In this document: piece by piece, positions 47,460 through 58,880 of the stretch | Layout: every line of letters begins with the position of its first letter | Position numbering within the stretch: position 1 is the first letter of the stretch | Notes under the pieces: generated by a model | Databases searched by the model: none | What the model was told of the DNA's origin: nothing | What the model saw: the letters and a program-made list of their open reading frames with translations, nothing else | Made by a program: the position numbers and the translations under genes | Assembly (NCBI GenBank): GCA_009617715.1 | Contig: VTFK01000020.1 | Coordinates: 744,001 to 808,000, forward strand | Direction: 5' to 3' | DNA from: Plectrocnemia conspersa | Taxonomy: Eukaryota > Arthropoda > Insecta > Trichoptera > Polycentropodidae | DNA: 64,000 nucleotides

Positions 47460-48380
47460 CTCGAGGTCGCCTCTGTCATGTCTACGTTATTGTTTTTTCG
47501 TTAGCGCTATTTAACGTTTCAATATTAGAAAAGCGCAAAATAAACACGTACCGCTTTAGGAAAATCTAAATTTTGCGCCGCTAAATAATTCACGAAAGTC
47601 CATTTTTTGCGTTTGAAAAAAGCGTATGTGGGTCAATTATATTTAAATTCGTGGCCGAAATGCATTTATGCAGTTTATCAATGCACAAGGGTCACAGTAA
47701 ATAAATTCGCATTAGAGATGGCCTTGTTTTGACCAAATAATGGTTTTATCGTGCTCGAACTCGCTTAACCGTGTCTAATTAATTCTGAACTATTTTTACA
47801 GTAGCGATATGTATTTAAATATGAAAATGCTAAGTAAAAATCAAAAACATCCCTAAATTACAACAAGATAAAAATTTAAAAATTAAAAATAATGACCAAA
47901 AGCTCTCATAAAATGATACAGTAGTATCAAAAACATTTTTATTATAATATATTATAATCACATGACATTAAAAAGATGTTTATTGTACCTTTAATATTAT
48001 TTTATATACTGACTGAAACACATGTTAATAATTAACACATATTCACAAGTATTTAATAAGAAGTACAATGAATAAGATTAAATTGTCATTTGTGTTGCTG
48101 GCTAAAACTTTTAGCAAAATCGACGCCTTGACCCAAACTGGATTGCATTTCATTACGTCTGTGACCTTCCGTCGTGTAGTTTTGCTGTATTTTCAGCTAA
48201 TGACGACTGCGTTTTAATGCAATTAATTAGATAAAATAGGTATGTATATAAAACTAATGCCTGATAACAGTTTTGATAGCGAAACGCCGATAAAGCTAGT
48301 CGCAAAACTATTTTCTAGATTTGGCAACGATGCTATTGAATCTGCTACATACTGCACAGATAGCTAATAGTCGTATAATT
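47460..48380. promoter_or_regulatory. Two less-AT pockets, candidate conserved non-coding elements
   Basis: The parts at about 47460-47720 and 48100-48380 have ordinary-looking sequence with sites such as CGAAATGCATTTATGCAG (octamer-like, near 47658), TGTGACCTTCC (half-site of nuclear-receptor type, near 48160) and GCAATTAATTAG (homeodomain type, near 48219). No frame is supported on either strand. Confidence 0.3.
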
Positions 48381-49740
48381 ATTATACCGACGACAAAAAA
48401 GCAACATGGCAACAATTGGCCATGATCATAATAATATTTGAGCGCAATAAAACATTGTTATAAGCGCTGAATGGCACAAACGTTAAATATTATATTTTGT
48501 TATAACAAATGTGTTAGTCACGCTTGTTCACAACGAAATAATACCATAAAACCTTGACACATAAATAAAATTGTTGTTTAAATTATAAAAGTTATGTGTG
48601 AGTGTGTGCTGCGTATAAAATTATATTATGTATAAATTTAACTGTCCCTATCTTTGTGTTTATAAAAGTTTCCTTTATCAAATTTCATAATAACATAAAA
48701 CAATGCATTATTTATCGTGTAAGGAATTCTAAACATTTAAAAATGTGTGTATTGATAAAATTTCCTCATGATTTTGTCATGTGATATTATGAGTAATCAA
48801 ATAAAATTAATTATTTCCAAATGGTACTGTTTATGGATAAAAAATCTGTGGTTATAAATATTATCGCGAATTATTGTATTACTTATGATTTTTTTGTCGG
48901 TCCTATTGTTCAAATACACTTATATACTGCATTTTAATATGTTCTAATATATTTCATGTATTCACCACTAGGTCATGAGTTACTTTTTAATCTTTATCGT
49001 AAGTACATTTCTATATTATTTTAAACAAACACCGAATTGTTAATAGTGCTTAAATAATTTTCCAAAATAAAAATATTTTCTAATCAATAAAAAAACATAT
49101 GATTTGTCTGTAGGCTTCATTCTATTATATTAGGTTCTAAGAGACTTCATAATCTTGAAAGTCAGACATTACTATCAAAAAGCAAACTTTACTATCAGCG
49201 TAACATTTTTTCCAGCTAAGCTAATCCTCTTACGAGTCCAATGACACTATTCAATACTACACTATTGTTTCTGATTTCTCTACATATTTTATTTCTTAAG
49301 ATTTTTTTTTTTAATTTAGCACTCTAAATATAGTCATATGTAATCTTAAATATTCTCAAAACAATAAAGAATAATAATAAAAAAATATATTTTAATTTAT
49401 TGCCTTAAAATATTATATATTCATAAAAGTAATGATTTTATTCATAAAATGATATGCAAAATATATTTCCCTAGTTTTAAATAAACTTGGATTTAATAGT
49501 AGATAAGACATTATTTGTCGCTTTGGAGATATTAAAATCTTTAGTTTTACACCGTAACACATCACGATTATCTATATGACATGTATTTTTTTATTATTCT
49601 ATTGCTATTTTGTATTTATTTTCCTTAAATATCGAAACTATGGTTTTTAACATTCTTGCATATTATTTATGTAAAATAGACAGATAACATCAAATTTTTC
49701 GTTTTTAATGCTAGATGAATAGGAAATAAAAAGATTTGTT
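48381..49740. other. AT-rich non-coding stretch
   Basis: No feature is recognised. Confidence 0.5.
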
Positions 49741-51420
49741 TATCTATAAAAATTTTGAGTAAAAACACTGACATATTTTATTGTTTGAAAAATGGCAAAT
49801 ATTATATTTTTATTCTAGAGAAATAAGGAACAAAAATATCTGCTTTTTATAAAATTTTCGTTAAAAATCAGTTTTTAATGCAAAGGAAAAAACATTTTAA
49901 CTGACATGAATTAGCAATTTACTTTTGATTTAAAAAAAAAATATTATTTTTCATATGAAATTTTTAATTCTTATTTTTAAAGAATTTATAAATATATAGA
50001 ATAAACATTACCATATACTAAGAAAAAAGTATCTTAACTGACATTTAATTTGGTATCTAGAAATAATAAATTACTTAATTTGTTTTCATTTTGAAATTCT
50101 CTATAAATATACTTTATATTCAAGAAAAATCGTCTTAACTGACATAAATTTTTAATTTAGTATCCATATTTATAATATTCAAGTAATATATTATATTTTA
50201 CACGAAATTTTGATATTCTCTAAGTAAATTAATTTATTTTTTCTTGAAAATTACCTATATAAACACTACTTAAGAAAAAACATCTTATGTGCAATTTAGC
50301 TTTAATATTTAAAAAGTTAAAATAATATATTTTACATAAAATTCCTAATACTTTAATTCAAAGAAATCAGAAATATAAATATTTGTTTTGTCTATAAAAT
50401 TCTTGAGCATAAACACTACTATTTATATACTGCTACAAAAACGTTTTACCTGACACAAAATTTTAATTTGAGTTTTGATCTCTTAAGAACGTCAAATAAA
50501 ATATTCGACATGAAATTATTAATTAATAATATTTTATCTTGAAATTTTTTTTAAAAAAATCACTACTTTATACTTAAAAAATATGTTAACTGACATAATT
50601 TTTTAATTTAGTTTTAATATTTAAAATGTAATTCTTAATTTTCATAAATAAAGTCACGTAATTACTCTTTACATAAGATTTTTTTATATATATTTATTCT
50701 ATGCTGCATCTATATTCACCTTCAAGATCAAATCTTTTATTTTATTAATTATTGTATAATTGACTAATTATGTGACTTTTTATTAAAATTAATTTAGCAC
50801 TTGAATTTTTTATTAAGCGTGGAATAAATCCTAAGAACCCACTTTAGAGCGGTACACAGTGATTCGGATTTATCCGCACCTAGCACATAAAGGGTTAAAA
50901 GAAATAAGTAATATAAAGATTTGTTTTCTCTATAAATTTCCTGAGATAAACATAGCTAAATACTTGAAAAAAGTTGAACTGACACAAATTTGCAATTTAG
51001 TTTTGATAGCTAAGGAATGTTAAATAAAGATTTTGACATAAAATATTAATTCTAAGGAAATAAATGAATTTATTTATTTTTGAAAATTTTCTATAAAAAT
51101 ATTACTTTATACCTTAGAAAAACATCTTAACTGACATGGATTTGCAATTTATTTTTGATATTTAAAAAATCATATATTAAATTAGATATGAAATTCCTAT
51201 TTCTTAATTTAAAAGATATATTTTTATGCTAAAATTTCTAAGAATAAACTAAAAAAAAATTTTCACTGACACAAATTCGAAATTTAATTTTGATTTAAAG
51301 AATAACAAATAAAATATGATATTAAACATAAAATTTCTAATTATAGAGAAATTAAATAAAATATTTTTTTTTATAAAACTCAATAAAAGAAATACGACTA
51401 ATATATTATATATACTAAAG
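49740..51420 (+). repeat. Decayed tandem array 3 (unit about 100-157 bp)
   Basis: The landmark AACTGACA followed by an (a)aattt block then aatttagttttgatattt recurs near 49897, 50033, 50132, 50446, 50585, 50972, 51126 and 51262, mostly about 140-157 bases apart or a multiple of that. Between landmarks each unit has a ttctctataaa-like and a tactttata-like block. All units point the same way. The interval 50585-50972 is lengthened by a piggyBac-type fragment. Confidence 0.7.
50820..50898 (-). mobile_element. piggyBac-type terminal fragment inside array 3
   Basis: The minus strand begins TTAA then CCCTTTATGTGCTAGG, with an inner inverted pair GCGGATAAATCCG. CCC next to TTAA fits the superfamily. 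The fragment is less AT-rich than the array around it, which shows that it is an insertion. Confidence 0.4.
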
Positions 51421-52230
51421 AAAAACATTCAAACTAATCTAAATATTTACTGATTCTAATGTTGAAAAGGATGTATTTGAAATTATGTTTATTTTTAATT
51501 TATATATTTTGTTTATTTAATTACAATAAATTAAAATAAGTTCAGCTAAATTATTATTTTATATATTGGTCAGTCAGTACATTTCGCTAATTTATTAAAT
51601 TAAATATACTAAATTTTATTATAAATTACAAAAAATAAAACACGTCTAAACTTACAGAGAAAAATATTATAACACATATGTAGATGTTTTTTATAATATT
51701 TTAGTTGTATTAACACATTTATATAGATTTGCCTTTCATCCATATTTATTTACTATAAATCTTTCGTTAGCCTAATACGTTTCAACCAGGTAAACACAAT
51801 CAACAACCACTACGTAACTAGTTAGATAGAAATAAAATTATGTAAACCAGTAAAAAAAAATACATTTATTAATTATAAACTTATTACAGCTTACAATCAA
51901 TAAATCTAGAAAAACTAGGTCTGTGATGATCGATTGGAATTTAAATCTCCTAGACACGACAGAAATTGAAAAACCGAACCTTGGTCTTTCAGATTTATAC
52001 CGACTTATACCAATGTTTTATTATGATAGTAAAATATTCTCTACTTGTTGCTTTTACATAATTTTTATAATAACACGCAAATCTTAATGTATTGATTATT
52101 ATGTCTGATTTTATTTCTCACAAAAATATCAGAACATGTTTATTTTGAGCTCTTCATTTATACATTTAGAATTAATTCAAAATCACTACATCCCACATTT
52201 TACTTTATCAGATTTGTACTAGTCCATGTT
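51421..52230. other. AT-rich non-coding stretch
   Basis: No feature is recognised. Confidence 0.45.
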
Positions 52231-52720
52231 ACGGTTTACGCTTTCATTCATGAAAATTTTTGGCTCGTCTCCAAGCTGCTGAAACGATACACCGCACACA
52301 TTCAGTGCTCGCTATCAATTTAGCAAAACTTCAGTCGAATTTATCACAGACGGGTTTAAAGGTTATCGAAATTCGAAAACACACGTTGGCGATAACGAAA
52401 TTTTCCAAAAGGCGGTAAACAATCACCGGTTCGTATTAGACACGTGATCGAATCGATGCGTATGAAGATATTCGACACCGATTGTTGCGTCATGACCCAA
52501 TAATAAAAATTGAAAGGATGTTGCGCCGAGATGTACGATGGTGTCATTCGATGCATTATATAGTGATTATCATCATCGCGATGATCACTGTCGACTCGAA
52601 AGCGAGGGCGAGGAGACTGAAACGACGAACGGAACAAAAAATCAATTGATTTTCAACGAGCGCCTGTAGCCGACGCATCGGGACCGGCAATTGGTTGTAA
52701 AACAGGGATGCCAACGATTT
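52230..52720. promoter_or_regulatory. GC-rich pocket
   Basis: CpG-containing DNA includes ATCATCATCGCGATGATCA near 52567 (an inverted ATCATCGCGATGAT) and TCGACTCGAAAGCGAGGGCG. A minus-strand frame of 93 codons across 52356-52637 starts with TTG and has no domain. I read the pocket as a regulatory or leader region. Confidence 0.35.
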
Positions 52721-54180
52721 CCCTTTATTTAGTCGTATTTTGCACGACTTTCAAACAGAAAATTTAAATAAGAGTCTTCCTTATTTAAAAATACGCTCAA
52801 AGCTCAGAGCTTTAAAGTATAAAATCAAATTTGGCAATAGAAACAGTGATTTGATTTTATTCAGAAATTGTTTTGAATAAATAAAGTAATAGTTACATAG
52901 TTCATTTTATACGCTAATTTAGATCTAACATTTTTTATGATACTACTGAAAATATAACGCTAAACGAATTTCAGGATGATTCAGATATAATTATTTTTTC
53001 TAATTTAGTTTCTTTTCAACTTACTATTTTTTCAAATAACGTCACATTTTTTTTACAATTAATTACATTTTAAAATTTAAAAAAAAATGGCCGCCATTTT
53101 GAAACAATATGCCGTCCATAATATCTTAAAAATCCCACATAACTAATACATGTAAAAAAACAATTTAATTAATAAGTTAATTTTAATTCACATTATTCAA
53201 CGATTTTATCCCAGTATTTTTAAGCAATTCGTCAAAAACACTTTCCTCCACTTTTATCCTCTCCCTATTAAACATTTATATTCATTTTTTTAAAAGCGCA
53301 ATTCATATAGACCTTAACTCAGTGACCGGATTATTAAACAGACGAAAATTGCTCACACGAAAATTCAGAATATATGTAATTGTTTCATTGTCAAATATAT
53401 TTTTATTTTAATTCCAACTGCTTAATATTGTTATAAATAAATAATAATCATATTAACATATGTTATATATAGACACTATTTTTTTATATAGATTTACGTA
53501 TTCTTAAAAATACATTTATATGTATATTAATTATAAATTGAAATTTTCGCTGTACGCAATTTTTGTTTTCGTAATTATCACCGAACCTCTTAACCCATAA
53601 AAAAAATACTACAAGTAATAAAAATAAAAATATTGCTTACAATCAAAAAACGGGCAGTGTTATTACTTTGTACCAACAAAGAAAACTGTAACTATGCAAT
53701 AGGTGCATTTGCACGTATTAAAATGTAGAAAAACTATACTTTTTAGATTTAATTGAGAGACAAGGCGAAATCTTAAATAAATATTATGTATCTTAATATT
53801 TAATTTTTTATTGTAAGCTAAACAATTTCGCAATAATAAACGATAATATAAAAAATAGACTGGATCAGAAATTAAAGCAGAGATAATCTAGAGAGGCATA
53901 ATATTGGCTTACTATGATCTACACGCCTTAGTATTGAACCAAAGATAGTATTAATACAAAATATATTGAATATAATAGCAAAAGTGAATACGATTGATAG
54001 AAACTGTTTATTAATAATCAATAAAAAGGGATTCTGCACTGACCAAAATCCTCATAAAAAGTTGTATAACTTAAATATTAAATTAAGTATGTACAATAAT
54101 AGAAAGATAGTTAAAAATTAATGTAGTGCTTAAACTAAATGTATGTTTATTTATTATAAAGATATGTTAAATATTAATAA
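52721..54180. other. AT-rich stretch with PHO/YY1-type sites
   Basis: GGCCGCCATTTTG at 53089-53101 and GCCGTCCAT just after it are PHO/YY1-like in otherwise AT-rich DNA. No coding frame is supported. Confidence 0.35.
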
Positions 54181-54234
54181 AAAAATATTTATATTGTAGA
54201 TATTATATAAATAGTTCATAATATAAAATTTTTT

Positions 54235-54650
54235 CCAAGATATATAATTGTAGATAAAATAATAATTTTTAGAAACGTTTTTCACAATAAAAAAATAGGT
54301 ATATTATCTAGGTTGAGAAATATGTTAAGTATTATTATAAAAAAATATACAATATTATTATATTGCCCTCTTTAATTATTGTACACAAATATTATATATG
54401 CTTAATAAATTGGATAAAACGATGTTGCAAAAATACAAAATAGATACATGAGAGTAGTTTTAAATAAATACAGATAATTGTAGATACAAAAATATTTTCT
54501 TAGAAACATAAAAATGTGGATATTATCTTGAATGTTAAGTATTATTACAAAAAAATACAGTAATAATATATTGGCATTCTTTAATTATTGCACGAAAATA
54601 TTATATATGAACAATAAATAAGATGAAACGATTTTTTTAATAAATATAGT
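54235..54650 (+). repeat. Tandem duplication, about 200-225 bp x 2
   Basis: The unit from TTGTAGATA through TTAGAAAC, ATATTATCT, TGTTAAGTATTATTA, CTTTAATTATTG and ATATTATATATG to GATAAAACGAT/GATGAAACGAT occurs at about 54247-54425 and again at 54477-54632. It is diverged by scattered changes and small deletions. Confidence 0.75.
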
Positions 54651-54800
54651 TTTACTAGTAATAGAAGTATGATTGTAATGGTTGGATATTCAAGAAATAT
54701 TGAAGATATTTATTTCATTATTTATATATAAGTTAGAAAATAATAAGCTACTACAGTATTCTAATAAATATTCAATCAAGTATAAATATGTACATATATT

Positions 54801-55115
54801 TAATATTAAAAATAATTTAAGGATAGTTAGGTGTAATAAAATGAGTACGCCCAGGGGAATATTGTTCGTATGTGTTAAATTGTAGCTTAATATTCCTAGA
54901 ATAATCTGCAAAAACAAATATGTAGCAAGTAATATTTTAATAAGTCTTTAATAAAAAATTAATATATACATAGATTTAAGACTAAAAATAGTTTAAGGAT
55001 AGTTAGGTATAAGAAAACGAGTACGTCTAAGGGAATATTGAACAAAGATGTTAATTTCTATTGAAATATTCCTAGAAAGATCTGCAAAAATAAATATGTT
55101 CTTAATGAAATAGAA
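54801..55115 (+). repeat. Tandem duplication, 176 bp offset
   Basis: TTAAGGATAGTTAGGT at about 54818 and 54994, then a GAGTACG block, GGGAATATTG, a TATTCCTAGA block and TCTGCAAAAA(C/T)AAATATGT, occur twice in the same order. The chance frames across 54682-54917 fall in this repeat. Confidence 0.8.
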
Positions 55116-55266
55116 AAACACATTAATGTTTTTTATATTCCGTTTATGTTATGCTATGTTTTATATGTATGTTTTGATTAAATTTGTTGAGTGTATATTA
55201 GCTCAATATATTAATTTATATTCAATCTATATTAGCAATATTTATATTAACACATTACGGTCTGTT

Positions 55267-55282
55267 CACGCGTTTTCGCGTG
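55267..55282. repeat. Small GC-rich hairpin
   Basis: CACGCGTTTTCGCGTG has six-base perfect arms and a T4 loop in AT-rich surroundings. It lies after CATTACGGTCTGTT and may be part of a mobile-element end. Confidence 0.7.
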
Positions 55283-55509
55283 ATAGCAAAACTTAACGGA
55301 CAGTCCATTTAATTTGGCATGTAAAAATATCATGCCAAAGTAATAATTATATCATAAATTTAAAATTATTTTAGTATTGTAAAAAATGACACCTTTTAGT
55401 AAAATATATTTTTAAAATTACGCAAAAATAATTTAAAAAAAAAATATAAATTCTTGAATATGCATTTTATAAGTATTCTTAACTAAGTTACATAGTATTA
55501 GTATATTTA

Positions 55510-55765
55510 TAAAGTAAAAGTAAATTTGAGGTATTTATTTAGGGCTTGATAAATAAACACAATTAACTTTTACTTTATAAAATAGATAGTTTATGTGTTA
55601 AGAAGAAATACATATTCTTGAAAATGTCCTTAATTAAAATATTTTATTTTAGTTTTTTTATGAATATAAATAATGTGTTTTAAAAACATAGTTAATTAGG
55701 TTTTGGGGTATTTATTAAGGGCTTCATATATAATCACCTATATATTTTACTTTATCAGGAGTTGG
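55510..55765 (+). repeat. Duplicated block, about 175 bp offset
   Basis: GGTATTTATTTAGGGCTTGATA at about 55531 (then attaacttttactttata) recurs as GGGTATTTATTAAGGGCTTCAT near 55706 (then tatatattttactttat). Confidence 0.6.
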
Positions 55766-56150
55766 TTTATGTTCAATATAGAAGTTATGAAAATATTTGA
55801 AAAAAAATCATCTCCTAAAGAAAATTGGTGTTTATTTTTTGTTGTTAGATATCAAAAAAATATTTGCCTCTAACTTAAAAAATATATTTATCTTCATGTT
55901 ATTTGTGTTATTTGTTTCATATATTCTATATATAAAGAAAATGTCATTGAAATAGATTAGTAAAATCGTAAATAAAACATAGCATGAAAATTTAGCCTAT
56001 ATGCATTGAAATAATTGCATCAAACCCGTCATAGGAATCATTATAATCACGATTGAGGCTACGCTAACCCTGACACAGCCTTAATTCATGTCTACAAATC
56101 GTTATATCATTGTTAAAAATCTTAAGTATTTTAAGTAAATTATTAAATTG
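55766..56150. other. AT-rich non-coding stretch
   Basis: No feature is recognised. Confidence 0.45.
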
Positions 56151-56810
56151 ATTGCTATTAAAACTACGTTGAAAACGCATTTTAATAGCAGCAAGATCGC
56201 GGCGCACGTGAATAGAGCTATAGCGAGCGTGGATCGATTGCACGAAAACCGCCATTTTGTTTTTTGGTCTCATTCACGAAAAGGTCACCTTGAAACTAAT
56301 AAAACGAACATTCCGTACACGTTAAGAGCCGCGCATACTACCGTTAGTTGCATTGCACTATATATCTAATAACTTTGTGCAAAATTTCCACACACAATCA
56401 AAATGCAGTCGTTGCCGAGTGCAACAAACAGCTGCACACATATCGAAGTGTCTGTGCAAACACACGAAAATGTTTGTTTAACTTGTCTACAATTAAATTT
56501 TCGAGTATTTTGCGCATTTTTAGACAGTGACTCAACGTTCGAATTGAAAATTTTCACGCGAAAGTGCATCCCAGAGTTGCAGTTTCGAGAAGTGAATCCA
56601 AGTAGCTTTCCAAGGTCCCCTTTGTTTGGTATCATTATGTGCACTTTAAACGAGGACAGATGTCGGGTATGACGAATGCAATGGACCTTCCGTACGTACG
56701 TTTGCACATTAACCAACTGCTTTTTGCGGTCGGTTTTCGGCAAAGTTCGGCAATTTTTCCAAACCGGCTTTCGAAAGCCTTGAGGGAGAACCGAGCACAA
56801 TAAGGTGACC
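56150..56810. promoter_or_regulatory. GC-rich block upstream of a TATA box
   Basis: This long less-AT block contains ACCGCCATTTTG (56248-56259, PHO/YY1-type). Frames of 89 codons on plus and 144 on minus overlap each other and neither has a known domain, so coding remains open. It ends at a TATA-box-like sequence at 56811, which suggests a promoter with its upstream region reading to the right. Confidence 0.4.
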
Positions 56811-56860
56811 TATATAAGAGAGGTGATGTTTTAAAAATACATTTTTACAGCCTCACTGCT
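56810..56860 (+). promoter_or_regulatory. Candidate core promoter with TATA box
   Basis: CTATATAAGAG at 56810-56820 matches the TATA consensus closely. About 30 bases downstream is CCTCACTGC, which loosely fits an insect initiator. The sequence downstream has no open frame of length, so the transcript would begin with an untranslated exon. Confidence 0.3.
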
Positions 56861-57200
56861 CCAAGCCACATTTTCCACTACAAAGTGTTACATAGTTTAA
56901 TTATGAATGAAAATTACACAGCGTTTTCGAACAATTTAATTAGAACTCATCAAAGGGTATATTATACTAAAATTTTATTGAACATGTTTTGAAATTCGCT
57001 GTGTTTTATCAATGTTTCATGCACGCCATAAAAGACACAATTACATTAATCATATTTAACCCATTAAAGTCCAATGGCATAAATATCATTACCAAAATAG
57101 TTTTTCCATTGCAGTATAACGACATTTGTGTCATGTCAAATTTAATTTCTATTTGCTGACATCTTAAATAACTTGATAATAAGACTTTAGGTATTAATAA

Positions 57201-57407
57201 TATAAAGCGTGTCCCAAAATTAACGCAAGATTTGAATTTTAATTTGAATTTTCGACAAAATAAAAAAAATAACACATCGGCCATTTGTCCATAAATAATC
57301 CTATCCTATGTACTTTTTGATTCAATAAAAAAATAACAGTTTAATGACTGAAAAATGTGTTTTCTATTTAATTCAAATCTTGCGTTAATTTTGGGACTCC
57401 CTTGATA
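57201..57407. mobile_element. MITE with 28 bp perfect inner terminal repeats and TA duplication
   Basis: GTCCCAAAATTAACGCAAGA then tttgaatt at 57211-57238 is exactly inverted at 57370-57397. The outermost eight bases match imperfectly (TAAAGCGT against TCAAGGGA). TA flanks both sides (57201-57202 and 57406-57407). The length of about 203 bp and lack of an ORF mark it as a non-autonomous Tc1/mariner-type element. The intact inner repeats make it one of the youngest elements here. Confidence 0.85.
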
Positions 57408-57604
57408 TGTTTAAGTATTTTTCTATTGCAGAATATATTTTTAATAATTAGTATAGCACTATTATTATCAAAAAGTTTAATTATTTAAACTCAACTAATC
57501 TTAACCTATCCTTAAATTTTAAAAACACTATTAGCAGCAAATATATGATTTTCTTTGTTTTCTATTAATCCAATATTTTTCTAACTTCCGTAATAACTTG
57601 ACAG

Positions 57605-57870
57605 GTATAAGCCCAATGCGTTACAACAGAATAAACACAATCAATGTACAAGTAAGTGGTAAAGACCAGACTTCTGTAAATCAGTGACGATTATTTTATT
57701 AATATAATAAAAAAATAGTACTAGAGCTCATAATCGATATAAGTACTTCTCTTTGCAGCTAAATGCATATTTTTTAAATAATAGCGCACTTTTGTAAATA
57801 AATTTTGAGACCCGAACCTTTTGAATTATTAGTCCAGCGCCTAATGAACTACACTAATACGGTATTATAA
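57605..57870 (-). mobile_element. tRNA-derived SINE, family 1, copy 2
   Basis: On the minus strand the head has TAGTGTAGTTCATTAGGCGC (A-box region) and GGTTCGGGTCT (B box). The body includes a TGCGCTATTATT block and an AGTCTGG block, and the tail is AACGCATTGGGCTTATACC. All are shared with 25447-25751. The copies are strongly diverged, so the family is old. Confidence 0.6.
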
Positions 57871-58257
57871 TACTAAAAATAAGTAAAACTCGATTTAGGA
57901 TCATATGACTATTGAAATATGACAGCCATTTAAAAACATGTACCACAAAAAGTACATTTGTTGCTAAAAAATAAATATATATTTTATTTGCTAATTAAGC
58001 AAAATAAAATAAGTTCTATAGAAAATAATTGACAAATAAAATATAGTTAACAATTTAAAATTAATTTTAAAGCTAACTAAACGCATTATTATAGCAACTG
58101 TAAAAATCAGGTTTTTAAGTTGTGGCGTATGAGAGAAGAATTCTATATACAGCTTTATATATTTTACGATATTCAAGGCATTAAAATGATACATTATAAT
58201 TATCATTATTATTTTGCATAACATTCCTCAAAATTCTAATATAAATAGTTTTGAAGA
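57871..58257. other. AT-rich non-coding stretch
   Basis: No feature is recognised. Confidence 0.45.
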
Positions 58258-58382
58258 TAAGCTTAGTTTAATGTTTATATATTTACAGTTGTGTATATTT
58301 TATAATATTTTGCAATATAATATTGGTGAATGTATCATTATAATAATTACAAAACTGTAAATATATAAAAATAAACTAAACT
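58258..58382. mobile_element. Fold-back MITE, about 125 bp
   Basis: The arm TAGTTTAATGTTTATATATTTACAG (58264 on) is mirrored at the right end by CTGTAAATATATAAAAATAAACTA, giving about 30 paired bases with few mismatches. The loop of about 60 bases is AT-rich. No coding sequence is present. Confidence 0.65.
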
Positions 58383-58589
58383 GGTTAACGTGTTTTTGTT
58401 ATAGGGTCTATTAAATGAATAACGTAATGATATTTGCTTGCATATGCTATGGCAACCACCTTAGCAACAACGTAAATAAACAGAGAATATTGTGTAAGCA
58501 AATAATATGCTCCTGTATGTATCAAACCTAAATATATATACAACGTGTACTTCATACCGTATGGCACATAACTAACATAACAACTTTGT

Positions 58590-58704
58590 CAGTCAGAATT
58601 AGGCTTCTCCGCGTGCAAACGGGGATCTAGATCTGAATGATTTACAAGTATAATATATAATAGTATAAGTGTTGCATCGTCTGAACGTTCGTGCGGAGTG
58701 TTCC
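58590..58704 (+). promoter_or_regulatory. Possible leader of the exon at 58705
   Basis: Composition becomes less AT-rich from about 58590 (TCTCCGCGTGC). TGTCAGTCAGAATT near 58589 contains a TCAGT initiator-like motif. If it is used, the leader would be about 110 bases. There is no clear TATA box. Confidence 0.25.
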
Positions 58705-58856
58705 ATGAGCGAGACCAAAGTCGTCGTCGACGAACTTAACCTGGAAACCGTGATGCAGTCGACTTCCTTGCGCTGCATTCTATGCCAGCGATCCTCAAAC
58801 TGTATGAGCGGCAGCGCCCTTTACAGCACCGCCGCGAGAAACGGAAAACTTGTTGA
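58705..58856 (+). CDS. Candidate first coding exon, about 50 codons, CxxC motif
   Basis: An ATG at 58705 opens MSETKVVVDELNLETVM, followed by LRCILCQRSSNC (Cys 24, 27 and 33) and SALYSTAARNGKLV. About two thirds of third codon positions are G or C, strongly above the neighbourhood, which supports real coding. The frame meets TAA at 58858-58860, but a GT at 58857-58858 (TTGA|GTAAAC) is a plausible donor that would leave the exon in phase 2. A CxxC followed by a LYS block is reminiscent of the start of insect ZAD-type zinc-binding domains, but this is too short to assign. No matching downstream exon is seen before 64 kb. Confidence 0.5.
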
Positions 58857-58880
58857 GTAAACAGACGCAACGTGAGCGAG

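Noticed and set aside
52356..52637. Minus-strand frame of 93 codons
   Set aside because: It starts with TTG, has no splice signals and no recognisable domain. It lies in a less-AT pocket where chance frames are expected.
56366..56800. Minus-strand frame of 144 codons and plus-strand frame of 89 codons
   Set aside because: They overlap each other, have no domain, and the block is better explained as a promoter region. I could not choose a coding strand.
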